A DNA stretch of 64,000 nucleotides from an uncultured Caulobacter sp. (GTDB lineage: Bacteria; Pseudomonadota; Alphaproteobacteria; Caulobacterales; Caulobacteraceae), in contig NZ_CALCDX010000216.1 in the NCBI RefSeq assembly GCF_937900395.1, positions 83,475-147,474 on the forward strand. The letters run 5' to 3'. Made by a program: the position numbers and the translations under genes. How positions within the stretch are numbered: position 1 is the stretch's first letter; each line of letters starts with the position of its first letter. Under the pieces are notes generated by a model. The model worked only from the letters and a program-made list of their open reading frames with translations, did not search any database and had not been told where the DNA came from. Shown here one piece after another: positions 49,928 through 59,023 of this stretch.

Positions 49928-50959
49928 CTAACGCGCATTGGACTTGTTCTGACGGTCGCTGCGGATCAGCACGCCCTTGTCGACCCTCGCGGTGATGGTG
50001 AAATCGGGATTGGTCACCTGGAAAGTCTTGAAGTCGAGGGTGCTTTTCGGCCCGAGCCCCACGATCGGGAACGCGGCATAGGTCAACGGCTGGCCGGCGA
50101 TGATCGTCGCCGGCTTCTTCATCGGACGCACCAGCCAAGCGTGGCCGGGGCCGTAGTAGCGACCGACCCCCTCGGCGTCGATCAGCATCGCCCCGGCCTC
50201 ATCGACGCCGAGGCCCGTGATCGTCGTGTCGTTCTCTTCCTGGGCCAGCCGCCCCACGAAAGTGATGAGCCGCCCCTGGCGATCGCGCTTGTCGAAGTGG
50301 GTGTCGGTAATGACCTTCGATAGGTACGGCAGGTGCAGGAAATCGCGCACGAGCGTGACGCTGGGCCCCGTCGGGTTCTTCAGCGCGTCGGGCGATGTCA
50401 GGCTGATGGAGTCGAGGCAGCCGTAGACATAGCCGCCCAGGACCGCGAGGCCCGCGCTGGTGCCGCCGATCGGCTTGCCCGCCTTGACGTGGGCGTCCAG
50501 CGCCTTGTTCAGCGCCGTGCCCTTCCAAGCGCGCACATAATTGCTCTGGTCGCCGCCGCCGAAGAAAATGCCGTCGGCGCGGGCGATGATCGCCAGCAGC
50601 TTGGGATCGTCGCCGGCGTCTTCGTTGTGGATCACCAGGGTCTCGACCGAGACCGCGCCGCCGACATCCTTGTAGATCTCGTCCTGCAGTTCGCGGCCGC
50701 CGCGGGCGCGCAGCACGACGATGTGGCCGCCGCCCGACTGCTTCACGAAGGTCCGAAACGCTTCGACCGGCCAGTCGCCGCCGCCGAACAGGCCCAGCAA
50801 GGGTCCGGTCTTGCCCGGCGTCGGGGCGTTCACATCGCCGATCGCATAATATTCGTAGCCAGGCCCAACGGCGTCGGGCCCCGCCGCCGTCTCCGCCCGC
50901 GCGACGCTAGCGCTCATCAGTAGCGCGGCCAACGCCACGGCGGACGCAAATCGAACCAT
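49928..50959 (-). CDS. Exported cyanophycinase-like peptidase (S51 family)
   Basis: This 343-residue class-I glutamine-amidotransferase-like peptidase has a signal peptide (to ...SVARAE), the GGGDQSNYVRAW motif (about 134-145) and the serine nucleophile S168 in IGGTSAGLAVLGG; ITDTHFDKRDRQGRL is the usual histidine region of cyanophycinase. Family members cleave cyanophycin to beta-Asp-Arg or cleave alpha-aspartyl peptides. ATG 50959 has GGAGG eight bases upstream; ATG 50977 is possible but lacks one. As first gene of the operon leading to dgcN/dgcA, it would act outside the cytoplasm on imported or extracellular polyamide. Whether the substrate is cyanophycin or another isopeptide cannot be read from sequence. 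Confidence 0.88.
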   Translation of the reverse strand: MVRFASAVALAALLMSASVARAETAAGPDAVGPGYEYYAIGDVNAPTPGKTGPLLGLFGGGDWPVEAFRTFVKQSGGGHIVVLRARGGRELQDEIYKDVGGAVSVETLVIHNEDAGDDPKLLAIIARADGIFFGGGDQSNYVRAWKGTALNKALDAHVKAGKPIGGTSAGLAVLGGYVYGCLDSISLTSPDALKNPTGPSVTLVRDFLHLPYLSKVITDTHFDKRDRQGRLITFVGRLAQEENDTTITGLGVDEAGAMLIDAEGVGRYYGPGHAWLVRPMKKPATIIAGQPLTYAAFPIVGLGPKSTLDFKTFQVTNPDFTITARVDKGVLIRSDRQNKSNAR

Positions 50960-51091
50960 CGGGCTTCCTCCATTCATGCGGAGCCTAGTCGCCGGACGAC
51001 TTTTAACGAGGCGCCAGAACGCGCTCCGCGGCCAAGAAAGTCATATCGCCCAGCATCGAGGCGCGACTTTCAAATTGCTGCACGCTGAACG

Positions 51092-51141
51092 CAATCTGTC
51101 CATAAATTTTGACAATCTGTCATTTCCAGCTTCCAATCTGG
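51092..51141. promoter_or_regulatory. Three CAATCTG repeats with 21-bp period in the divergent promoter
   Basis: CAATCTG begins at 51092, 51113 and 51134, exactly 21 bp (two helical turns) apart; the first two extend to CAATCTGTC. A TTGACA hexamer (51109-51114) overlaps the second copy. A 7-bp inverted repeat TTTCCAG/CTGGAAA (51123-51144) overlaps the third. The phasing suits a regulator that binds one face of the helix, such as an Lrp oligomer. Confidence 0.65.
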
Positions 51142-51233
51142 AAAAGCCGCGATCCAAATGAGCTCAATCTCGAACAATGCCGAGGTTGCGAGCGCCCAGG
51201 ACAGGATCGTCGGCGCGAACAGAGGGGGATACG

Positions 51234-54047
51234 ATGAAGGTTCATCTTCTTCGGGCCAGCGCGCTGGCCGGCGCGACAGGTCTTCTGATTGTCGGCCCAG
51301 CGGCCGCGCAGACGACGCAGGCCCCGGGCGCCAACGACGACGCGGTCGAGGCGCTGGTGATCACGGGCTCCCGCATTCCCCGCGCGGCAACCGAAGGCCC
51401 TGCTCCCGTCACGGTCGTCACCAGCGAGAGCATCAGGGCTTCCGGCTTCAACAGCGTCCCGGACGTCATGCGCTCGCTGACCCAGAACGGCGGCGAGACT
51501 CAGACCCAGCAATCGTCCAGCGGCATGGACTGGACCCCTGGCGCCCAGCAGGTCGACCTCCGAGGCCTAGGCCCTAACCACACGCTGGTGCTGGTGAACG
51601 GCCGCCGCATCGCCGACTTCCCCCTGCCCTACAACGGCAAGAGCGCCTTCACGGACACCTCGTCGATCCCGCTGGGCATGATCGACCGGATCGAGGTGCT
51701 GAGCGGCAGCGCGTCGGCCGTCTATGGTTCGGACGCCATTTCTGGGGTCGTGAACTTCAACCTCAAGAAAAAGGTCGATGGGACAACGGTCGACCTGACC
51801 ATCGGCGGATACGAGCATGGCGGCGGAGCCAGCCAACGCTTGAACGTCTCCAGCGGCTATTCGAAAGGCGACTTCGACCTGGTGATTGGCGGCGAGTTCG
51901 TCAATCAGCGCCCGATCTGGGCGTATGACCGGGACATTCAGGACAGCACCAAGGATAGCCCCAGCGCCCGCACCGCCATCGCGCGCCGCGATTTCCTGCG
52001 GATGGATCCATCGGAGGACATCTATGTCGATCCAGGCGCGAACACCTGTAAGGCGCTCTCGAAGCTAAACGGCGGCTCCATCGAGTACGCCAGCCGCCCT
52101 GGCTGGGGCGCCTATGACGCGGACCTGGACGACTATGGTCCCGGCTACTACTGCGGCAGCTACAGCTCGATCGGCTACGGCACGATCGTCAGCGAGCGCA
52201 AGAGCGCCAATGTTGTCGCTTCGCTGAACTACGCGCCCCGCGACACCCTCTCGTTCTTTGCCGACATCTCCGCTGGCTATAGCCGCACGCGGCAATTCCA
52301 GGACGTGCTGAACTGGGAGTATCAGGACGCCAACGGCAGTGAGGACGGGATCTTCTATAACCAGTTCACTGGCGCGCTTGATCTCTGGCACCGCAACTTT
52401 ACGCCTGAGGAAATGGGCGGGCTGAGCAAGGGCTTCATCAAGAACGTCTCCAAGACCTTCAGCATCACGCCGGGCGTGAAGGGTTCGCTGGGCGACGGCT
52501 GGGACTACGAAGCCTTCTACAACTTCAGCCAATACCGTTCGTCGATCAGCTGGCCCAAGGTCGTCACGTCAAAGGCCACCGCGCTCTTCCTGGGAACGCA
52601 ACTGGGCGTCGACGCCGACAGCGGTTATCCGATCTTCAACGCCGATCCGGCGCGTCTCTACAAGCCCCTGACCACCGCCGAGTTCGACTCGATTACCGCG
52701 CGCACGACCTACAAGCCCGTCGCACGGCAGCAAGGCGTCTCGTTCCAAGTCAACCAGGCTGAACTCTTCCGCCTGCCCGCGGGCCCGGTCGGCTTCGCCG
52801 CGGTCGCCGAATATGGCCACCAGTCCTACAAGCTGGGCCTCGACCCGCTGGCGACCGTGAACTACTACTATGGCTTGCGGGACGCCGATGGTTCGGGCTC
52901 TCGCGACCACTGGGGCGCCGGCTACGAGTTCCGCGCCCCACTGCTGAGCAGCGTCGAGCTGTCCACCGCCGGCCGCTACGACAGCTACAAGTACGGCGGC
53001 AATACGATCGACAAGTTTACCTACAACGGCGGCCTCGAATGGCGGCCGGTGAAGACATTGCTGCTGCGGGCCGCCTATGGAACCGGTTTCCGCGCTCCGG
53101 ACCTGCACTATGTGTTCGCCAAGGAAGGCATCAGCCACCCCTCGGGCACGGACTACTACCGCTGCCGCACCGAAGAGCCGGGCGAAGATATCGGCGACTG
53201 CAGCTATGCCGACGAAGGTTTGGTCAAGGTCCGGTTGGGCAACGCCAAGCTGAAGCCCGAGACCTCCAAGTCGTTCAATTACGGCGCGGTCTGGTCCCCT
53301 GTCCGTAACTTCGACATCTCCGTGGACTATTTCCGCGTCCAGCTGGACAACGCGGTGCTGGACATGAGCCTGGACAGCGTCCTGCGCCAGGAAGCCGATT
53401 GCCGGATCGGCAAGACCTCGGCGGGCACGGCCGTCAACATCGCCTCGCCGACCTGCGTCGACGCTTTGGCGCGCGTGAAGCGCAATCCGCTGACGGCCGC
53501 GATCAATCCGGGCGCGATCAGCAGCGTCACGATCAATCCGATCAACGTGGCCACCGAGCGCACCACCGGCATCGATGTCGCCGCCCACTATCGTTGGCCG
53601 ACCAGCGCGCTGGGGGTGTTCGACTTCAGCGTCGCCCACACCTGGGTGCACAATCACACCAGCCGCCAGTATCCGGGCGATCCCATCGAGAACCAGCTGG
53701 CCTTCGACAGCGGCTATGTCATCCCGCGCACCAAGACGAGCGCGTCGGTCAACTGGAGGCTCGACGGCCTCAGCGTCGGCCTTCACGGCCAGCGCCTGGA
53801 TCGAATCCCCAACTACAACGAGGATGGCTGGACCAAGGCGACCTACATGCTCAACGGCACGGTCCAGTACGAGATCAACGACCGCACCCGTTTGAGCCTC
53901 GCCGTGGACAACCTCCTCGACAAGGATCCGCCGCGCGACCCCACCTATTCGGGCTATCCGTACTATGACACCTCGTGGTTCTCGGCGACTGGCCGCAGCT
54001 ACTATCTGCAGCTGACCCACAAGTTCGGCGGCTCCAGCGGTCTGTGA
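51234..54047 (+). CDS. TonB-dependent outer-membrane receptor (isopeptide locus)
   Basis: This 937-residue receptor starts at ATG 51234, after GAGGGGG; upstream open codons are disregarded. It has a signal peptide (to ...VGPAAAQ), TonB-box-like AVEALVITGSRIPRAA, plug segments VDLRGLGPNHTLVLVNGRRIAD and VLSGSASAVYGSDAISGVVNFNLKKK, and a barrel ending YLQLTHKFGGSSGL. It is divergent from the six-gene operon for isopeptide and D-glutamate use and is followed by an M61 peptidase, so a peptide-like ligand is likely. The barrel has several cysteine-containing loops (ANTCKALS, YRCRTEEPGEDIGDCSY), perhaps external disulfides. Confidence 0.92.
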   Translation: MKVHLLRASALAGATGLLIVGPAAAQTTQAPGANDDAVEALVITGSRIPRAATEGPAPVTVVTSESIRASGFNSVPDVMRSLTQNGGETQTQQSSSGMDWTPGAQQVDLRGLGPNHTLVLVNGRRIADFPLPYNGKSAFTDTSSIPLGMIDRIEVLSGSASAVYGSDAISGVVNFNLKKKVDGTTVDLTIGGYEHGGGASQRLNVSSGYSKGDFDLVIGGEFVNQRPIWAYDRDIQDSTKDSPSARTAIARRDFLRMDPSEDIYVDPGANTCKALSKLNGGSIEYASRPGWGAYDADLDDYGPGYYCGSYSSIGYGTIVSERKSANVVASLNYAPRDTLSFFADISAGYSRTRQFQDVLNWEYQDANGSEDGIFYNQFTGALDLWHRNFTPEEMGGLSKGFIKNVSKTFSITPGVKGSLGDGWDYEAFYNFSQYRSSISWPKVVTSKATALFLGTQLGVDADSGYPIFNADPARLYKPLTTAEFDSITARTTYKPVARQQGVSFQVNQAELFRLPAGPVGFAAVAEYGHQSYKLGLDPLATVNYYYGLRDADGSGSRDHWGAGYEFRAPLLSSVELSTAGRYDSYKYGGNTIDKFTYNGGLEWRPVKTLLLRAAYGTGFRAPDLHYVFAKEGISHPSGTDYYRCRTEEPGEDIGDCSYADEGLVKVRLGNAKLKPETSKSFNYGAVWSPVRNFDISVDYFRVQLDNAVLDMSLDSVLRQEADCRIGKTSAGTAVNIASPTCVDALARVKRNPLTAAINPGAISSVTINPINVATERTTGIDVAAHYRWPTSALGVFDFSVAHTWVHNHTSRQYPGDPIENQLAFDSGYVIPRTKTSASVNWRLDGLSVGLHGQRLDRIPNYNEDGWTKATYMLNGTVQYEINDRTRLSLAVDNLLDKDPPRDPTYSGYPYYDTSWFSATGRSYYLQLTHKFGGSSGL

Positions 54048-54056
54048 GGCAAGATC

Positions 54057-54084
54057 CGGAGCGGTCGGATTGACGGCCGCTCCG
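54057..54084 (+). terminator. Hairpin after the TonB receptor gene
   Basis: 8-bp arms CGGAGCGG/CCGCTCCG flank a 12-base loop and are followed by CCCCTTT. It lies between the receptor and the M61 peptidase gene and may be a weak terminator or RNA-stability element. Confidence 0.4.
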
Positions 54085-54106
54085 CCCCTTTGCGCGGGAG
54101 ATCCGC

Positions 54107-56026
54107 ATGACGCCGAAGCTCCTTTTGGTCGTGGGCCTGGCCTTGTCTGCGTCCATGGCGCTGGCCGAGCCGAAGCCCGCACCGGCCACACCGCCGATTC
54201 CCGTGGCGAAGGCCATCGACTATCCCGGCGTCATCGATCTGAAGGTCGACGTCAGCGACACGACGCGGAAGGTTTTCCGGGTCACCGAAACCATCCCCGT
54301 CGCACCGGGTCCGATGGTGCTCTCGCTGCCAAAATGGATTCCGGGCGAGCATTCGCCCAGCGCCCAGATCGTGCTGATGAGCGGCTTCACGATCACGGCC
54401 GACGATGGCCGCCGCCTGGAATGGCGACGCGATCCGGTCGAGATGACCGCCTTTCACGTCGACGTTCCGGCGGGCGTCCGAGCGCTGACCGTCCGACTAG
54501 AGCAGCCCACGGCCCAGCCTGGCGGCCCGGTGCGGATCGCCGTCACGCCGAATCTGGTGCTGTTGAAGTGGACCGCCGTCGCTCTCTATCCGGCCGGCCA
54601 TGAGGTGAGCCGCATCCGTGTCCGACCAAGCCTGACGATCCCCCAAGGCTGGAGCTTGGCCGCCGCGCTGGATGGCCCCGTGACGACCGGGACCACGACG
54701 CGCTTTTCCGAGACCAGCTTCGAAACCTTGATGGACTCTCCGGTGTACGCCGGTCGCCATAAGGCCAGCTTCGACCTCGATCCCGGATCGCCGAGACCCG
54801 TCCGCCTGAACGTGTTCGCCGACGCGCCCAAGGACCTGAAAGCGACCCCCGCCCAGATCGAGGTCCATCGACGGCTCGTCCGGCAGGCCGACAAGCTGTT
54901 CGGCGGCGCGCGGAACTTCGATCACTACGATTTCCTGCTGAGCCTTAACCCGGCGGTCGGCTATCTCGGCGCCGAGCATCAAAGATCCAGCGAGAACGGC
55001 TACAACTCGCCGGGCTACTTCACGGCTTGGGACAGCGCATTCAGCGGTCGTGACATCCTGGCCCACGAATATGTCCACGCCTGGAATGGCAAGCACCGGC
55101 GTCCGGCCGATCTCTGGACGCCTGACTACACGACGCCGATGCGCAACAGCCTGCTCTGGGTCTATGAGGGTCTGACCGAATACTATGGCGACACGCTGGC
55201 GACGCGATCGGGTCTCTATTCGCCTGAGCAGATGCGCCAGCGCCTGGCGCTGATCGCCGCCAACGCCCAAGCTACGCCAGGACGCAGCTGGCGCAGCCTG
55301 AGGGACACGACCAACGCCTACATCATGAACTCCGCCGGCGGCACGGGCTCCACCAGTTGGCTGCGGTCGCTCGACTACTACGAAGAAGGCCAGTTGCTCT
55401 GGCTGGACATCGACACCCTCATCCGTGAACGCACGAACGGCACGCGGTCGCTGGACGATTTCGCCCGCGCCTTTTTCGGCGTGGACGACGGGGAGATGAG
55501 CGTTTCGACCTATGTCTTCGAGGATGTCGTCGCCGCCCTGAACGCGGTCGCGCCCTACGACTGGGCCAGCTTTCTAGACGCCCGCCTCGACGCTCATGAT
55601 CGCGCGCCGCTCGACGGCCTGATCCGTTCGGGCTGGGGTCTTGTGTTCGAGCCGCGCCCCTCCGCCTACGTCGCCGCCTATGAGAGGGACGCCGAGGCCA
55701 GCCTGCTGACCTTCTCGCTGGGCGCGGAGATCGGCTGGGATGGCGCGGTCAAGGAGGCGCTTTGGGGTGGACCGCTCTTCAAGGCCGGCGTCATCGCCGG
55801 CTCCCAGATCGTCAAGGTGGCCGGAAAGCCCTATTCCGCCGAGGCCTTGAAGAGAGCGATCGTCGCCGCCGCGAAGCCAGGCGCTGCGCCCATATCGCTG
55901 AGCGTCAAGGCCGACGACCGCGTTCGCCTGGTTCGGGTTCCCTACCACCTTGGTCCGAGGTATCCGGCCTTGAGACGCCTCGAGAACGCCCCCGACCGAC
56001 TGGGCCAGATCCTCTCGCCGCGATAG
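54107..56026 (+). CDS. Exported M61-family (glycyl) aminopeptidase with PDZ domain
   Basis: This 639-residue metallopeptidase has a signal peptide (to ...SMALAE), an N-terminal beta-domain (VIDLKVDVSDTTRKVFRVTETIPV...LSLPKWIPGEHSP), the zinc motif HEYVH (H320, E321, H324) with the third ligand in YEGLTEYYGD (E354), and a C-terminal PDZ-like region (about 540-620, EIGWDGAVKEALWGGPLFKAGVIAGSQIVKVAGKPY). M61 enzymes take N-terminal glycine or alanine from peptides. Its place after the receptor suggests trimming of peptides in the periplasm before or after uptake. Confidence 0.9.
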   Translation: MTPKLLLVVGLALSASMALAEPKPAPATPPIPVAKAIDYPGVIDLKVDVSDTTRKVFRVTETIPVAPGPMVLSLPKWIPGEHSPSAQIVLMSGFTITADDGRRLEWRRDPVEMTAFHVDVPAGVRALTVRLEQPTAQPGGPVRIAVTPNLVLLKWTAVALYPAGHEVSRIRVRPSLTIPQGWSLAAALDGPVTTGTTTRFSETSFETLMDSPVYAGRHKASFDLDPGSPRPVRLNVFADAPKDLKATPAQIEVHRRLVRQADKLFGGARNFDHYDFLLSLNPAVGYLGAEHQRSSENGYNSPGYFTAWDSAFSGRDILAHEYVHAWNGKHRRPADLWTPDYTTPMRNSLLWVYEGLTEYYGDTLATRSGLYSPEQMRQRLALIAANAQATPGRSWRSLRDTTNAYIMNSAGGTGSTSWLRSLDYYEEGQLLWLDIDTLIRERTNGTRSLDDFARAFFGVDDGEMSVSTYVFEDVVAALNAVAPYDWASFLDARLDAHDRAPLDGLIRSGWGLVFEPRPSAYVAAYERDAEASLLTFSLGAEIGWDGAVKEALWGGPLFKAGVIAGSQIVKVAGKPYSAEALKRAIVAAAKPGAAPISLSVKADDRVRLVRVPYHLGPRYPALRRLENAPDRLGQILSPR

Positions 56027-56027
56027 A

Positions 56028-56051
56028 CGGCTCGCCGCATCGGCGAAGCCG
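56028..56051. terminator. Hairpin between convergent M61 peptidase and AraC genes
   Basis: CGGCTCGCCG pairs with CGGCG-A-AGCCG, a 10-bp stem with one bulge and a 3-base loop. It lies in the 76-bp gap between the two stops. No T-run is present. Confidence 0.45.
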
Positions 56052-56102
56052 CCGATTTGATCCGGGTTACTGACCTCCGCCAGCGCGGCCGGGCCGCTCA
56101 CG

Positions 56103-57128
56103 CTAAGCGTTCAGTGAGCTCATGCTGGGAACCCCAGGCGCCGGCTTTAGCGCCAGAGCGGGTTTAAAATCTCGGGACATCTCGGCTTCGCAGGCGTTCC
56201 TGAATTCACGCGGCGATCGCCCGTACTGTTCACGGAACGCTCTGCTAAAATGCGCCGAGCCGTTGAACCCCCAGCGGAAACAAATCTCCGAGATTGATAG
56301 CCGAGCGTGCTGCGGACTGGCCAGGTCGATCCGACAGCGCTCCAGGCGACGCGAGCGCAAATAGTGGCTGAAGGTCTCGTTCGCTGAAGCAAACAGCTTC
56401 TGCACGTAGCGCGGCGAGACGCCCTCCTCGTCCGCCACGCGACGGAGCGACAAGTCCGGATCCGGCAGCAGGGTCTCAATGGTCTGGCAGAGGCGCTGCA
56501 GATGCGCGGTCGGGGTCGAGAGATCCAGAGCGTCAGACGTGGCCGCGCCCCGTTCCAGCAGGCACTGAGCCAAGAATTCCGTCAAAGCCAGGTCGACCGG
56601 CCGCAACTGATCGACCGACAAGTTCTCCAACTCCTCGGCCGTGCCCCGCAACAGGTCGGACAGGATGCGGGGCACGCCCTTGGATCCCTCCAGCCAGCCC
56701 ACCCGCAGGTTGAAAGGCTTGATCAGGCGGTGATCCAGGGCCACGCGAGGCGCGCGGACGAAGAGCAGCCGCGAACGGGTGTCGAGGCGAAGAGCCGCCG
56801 CCTGCCCCGTAGGGCCGAAGGCGATGTCGCCGGTGGACACGCCCACCGCCAGATCGTCGGTCACCAGGGTGGCTTCGCCGTGCAGCAACACCGCCAGCCA
56901 CACGGCGGCGGGCTGCCCCGACAGTCGGCCCGAAATCGTCTGAGCGCCGGCTTCGACCAGGGCGAACTCGATGCCCAGGGGCGAGGTCAGGCAGATCACC
57001 GAGGCCGCGGCCGGCTCGCCGGCCGACAGCCCCTCGATCGGCAGGCCGAGACGTCCCATCGCGTCGCGCCAAGCCTCGGCCCGTTCGCCGCGCGGGTGGC
57101 TTTCGGTGCTGAACGACCAAGCCTTCAT
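56103..57128 (-). CDS. AraC-family regulator
   Basis: This 341-residue regulator has an N-terminal AraC-binding-like beta domain similar to the AraC_binding_2 type (about 1-190, VWLAVLLHGEATLVTDD, VGVSTGDIAFGPTG) and a C-terminal double helix-turn-helix (about 225-320: DLSLRRVADEEGVSPRYVQKLFASANETFSHYLRSRRLERCR and LSISEICFRWGFNGSAHFSRAFREQYGRSPREFR). It follows the acetamidase gene by 4 bp, as last gene of the Rieske/extradiol operon, and probably activates that operon and perhaps the divergent TauD operon in response to the substrate or a metabolite. Confidence 0.9.
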   Translation of the reverse strand: MKAWSFSTESHPRGERAEAWRDAMGRLGLPIEGLSAGEPAAASVICLTSPLGIEFALVEAGAQTISGRLSGQPAAVWLAVLLHGEATLVTDDLAVGVSTGDIAFGPTGQAAALRLDTRSRLLFVRAPRVALDHRLIKPFNLRVGWLEGSKGVPRILSDLLRGTAEELENLSVDQLRPVDLALTEFLAQCLLERGAATSDALDLSTPTAHLQRLCQTIETLLPDPDLSLRRVADEEGVSPRYVQKLFASANETFSHYLRSRRLERCRIDLASPQHARLSISEICFRWGFNGSAHFSRAFREQYGRSPREFRNACEAEMSRDFKPALALKPAPGVPSMSSLNA

Positions 57129-57132
57129 CGAC

Positions 57133-58209
57133 CTATTCCTTGAGCTTGGGGAAGATGTCGCGGGGAATCCGGACGTGGCAGCCCTGGGTGCCGTCGACGA
57201 CCTGCGTGACGCCGAAATCCGCCGCCACGCTCATCAGCGAATAGGCGTCATTCTTCGACAGTCCGACCTGGTCGCTGAGCAGGCTCAGCATCTTGGTCGA
57301 GGCGTCGCGCATGGCGAGGTTCAGGTCTTCATTGAAGCCATGAACAATCCACCACTTTGGCGTTTCCAGCAGAGGGCCGGGGGTCTGGATATCCTTGCGC
57401 AGGACGATCTGCATCAAGACGTTCAACGAGCTCTCGATGGCCGTGCCCGACAGCTCGCCGTCGCCCTGACTGACGTGGGGGTCGCCGATCGAGAACAGCC
57501 CCCCCTCGACCTGCACGGTGTAGTACATCGTCGCCCCGGCCCCGATGCGCCAGTTGTCGATGTTGCCGCCGTGCTCACCCGGTGGAATGGTGCTAACGCG
57601 ACCGTCGACCGCCGGGGCGACACCGGCCGTCCCCAGGTGCGGCCGAGCGGGAATACGCACACCCTTGAGGGCCGGCTGCCGGTCGCATTCGGGGCAATGG
57701 GTGATCGTACCCGGGATCAGATACTTACCCTCGAAGTCGTAGGCGTAGAGCGCGCTGGCGGTGTTGGTGTTCGGATCCAGTTCGTAGATCGTCACCCGCT
57801 CCTTCTCGCCGAACTCCTTGTAGAGATAGCCCCAGTTGGCCGCGAGGTTGGAGCCGTAGTTGTTCCGCGGGACCATGCGCAGGTAGCGGACTTCCAGCAC
57901 GTCGCCGGGCTTGGCGTCCTCGACATAGATCGGCCCGGTCATGATGTGGACGCCGGGATTGCGGTCGTTCTCCGGGACCTCCTTGAAGATCCGGGTCACG
58001 CCGTCGTCCATCATCAAGTCCGGAGCGTCTCCAGCGTGGTGGGTGATGGCCTCGGCGCGGACGAGGTCGCCGCTCTTGATCCGCAAGGCCGGCTTGATCG
58101 ATGGATCGAAGTAGCCCCAGTGGATCGTCTCCGGGGTGGCGGGCAGGCAGTGCAGCGCGCCAGGGACGATGTCGGCGCGGGTCTGGCCAGGTTCGCAGAT
58201 GAAGGGCAT
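57133..58209 (-). CDS. Acetamidase/formamidase family amidohydrolase
   Basis: This 358-residue cytoplasmic protein matches the FmdA/AmdA family: IHWGYFDPSIKPALRIKSGDLVRAEAITHHAGD, GPIYVEDAKPGDVLEVRYL, IPARPHLGTAGVAP, IPPGEHGGNIDNWRIGAGATMYYTVQVEGGLFSIGDPHVSQGDGELSGTAIE. The last segment contains the family's conserved metal-site residues. Members hydrolyse formamide, acetamide or related short amides. In this operon it may release formate or acetate plus ammonia from an N-formyl or N-acetyl intermediate made after oxidation of a nitrogen-containing compound. It is 13 bp after the extradiol dioxygenase gene. Confidence 0.88.
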   Translation of the reverse strand: MPFICEPGQTRADIVPGALHCLPATPETIHWGYFDPSIKPALRIKSGDLVRAEAITHHAGDAPDLMMDDGVTRIFKEVPENDRNPGVHIMTGPIYVEDAKPGDVLEVRYLRMVPRNNYGSNLAANWGYLYKEFGEKERVTIYELDPNTNTASALYAYDFEGKYLIPGTITHCPECDRQPALKGVRIPARPHLGTAGVAPAVDGRVSTIPPGEHGGNIDNWRIGAGATMYYTVQVEGGLFSIGDPHVSQGDGELSGTAIESSLNVLMQIVLRKDIQTPGPLLETPKWWIVHGFNEDLNLAMRDASTKMLSLLSDQVGLSKNDAYSLMSVAADFGVTQVVDGTQGCHVRIPRDIFPKLKE

Positions 58210-58222
58210 CGGGATCTCCGGG

Positions 58223-59023
58223 TCAGGCGCTGGCGGCCACGGGCGCGAGCGTGACCGAGGTCATGCTCAGCGAGCCGTGCTCGATGTGGTCGGGCGCGAA
58301 GGTGGGCGCGTCGCCAGGCAGGCGCGCGCCCAGCACGTAGAGGAGCGGCCAGTAATGGTCCGGCGTGGGGACCGAGCGCCGCGCGTCCTGGCCCTGGCTC
58401 TCGAAGTCGATGGCGCGCTGCGGCGCGTCCTCGACGATCGCAGTCTTGATGTAGTCGTTGAAGCGCTTGGACCAGTCGTAGGGCGCGCAGTCGCGGTCGC
58501 CCCAGTCCATGGCCGGCAGGTTGTGGACGATGTTGCCAGTGCCGACGATCAGCACGCCCTCGTCGCGCAGCGGCGCAAGGCGCTGGCCGATCTCGAAGTG
58601 CCAGGCCGGGGGCTTGGTGGCGTCCATGCTGAGCTGGACGACCGGAACGTCCGCGTCCGGGAAGGCCTTGCACAGCACCGACCAGGTTCCGTGATCCAGG
58701 CCCCAGCCCTGCTCGTCTAGAGCCACGGGCGTCGGCGAAAGGACATCGCGCACGCGCGCCGCCAGTTCAGGCGAGCCCGGAGCCGGATACTGCTTGTCGA
58801 ACAAGGCTTTCGGGAAGGAAGCTCCGAAGTCGTGGATGGTCCTCGGCCGGGTCATCGCCGTGACGGCGATCCCGCGCGTCAGCCAGTGCGCGGAGACGCA
58901 GAGAATGGCCTTAGGCTTGCCGACGGCCTCGCCCATGCCCTTCCAGGCTCGCGTGGTGTCGTTGGTCTCGAGCGCGATCATCGGGCTGCCGTGACCGAAG
59001 AAGATGACGGGCAGCCGGCTCAT
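58223..59023 (-). CDS. Class III extradiol dioxygenase, DODA/LigB type
   Basis: This 266-residue protein is of the 4,5-DOPA-extradiol-dioxygenase (YgiD) group: PVIFFGHGSPMIAL (H11), ILCVSAHWLTRG (H46), IHDFGASFPKALFDKQYPAPGSPELA, LDHGTWSVL, VVQLSMDATKPP, GTGNIVHNL and DHYWPLLYVLGA. The several histidines are metal ligands. The family opens catechol-like rings between a hydroxylated and a neighbouring carbon, or has uncertain roles in bacteria. Its ATG overlaps the Rieske-oxygenase stop by four bases, which favours a ring-hydroxylation followed by ring-cleavage order. It is cytoplasmic. Confidence 0.88.
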   Translation of the reverse strand: MSRLPVIFFGHGSPMIALETNDTTRAWKGMGEAVGKPKAILCVSAHWLTRGIAVTAMTRPRTIHDFGASFPKALFDKQYPAPGSPELAARVRDVLSPTPVALDEQGWGLDHGTWSVLCKAFPDADVPVVQLSMDATKPPAWHFEIGQRLAPLRDEGVLIVGTGNIVHNLPAMDWGDRDCAPYDWSKRFNDYIKTAIVEDAPQRAIDFESQGQDARRSVPTPDHYWPLLYVLGARLPGDAPTFAPDHIEHGSLSMTSVTLAPVAASA

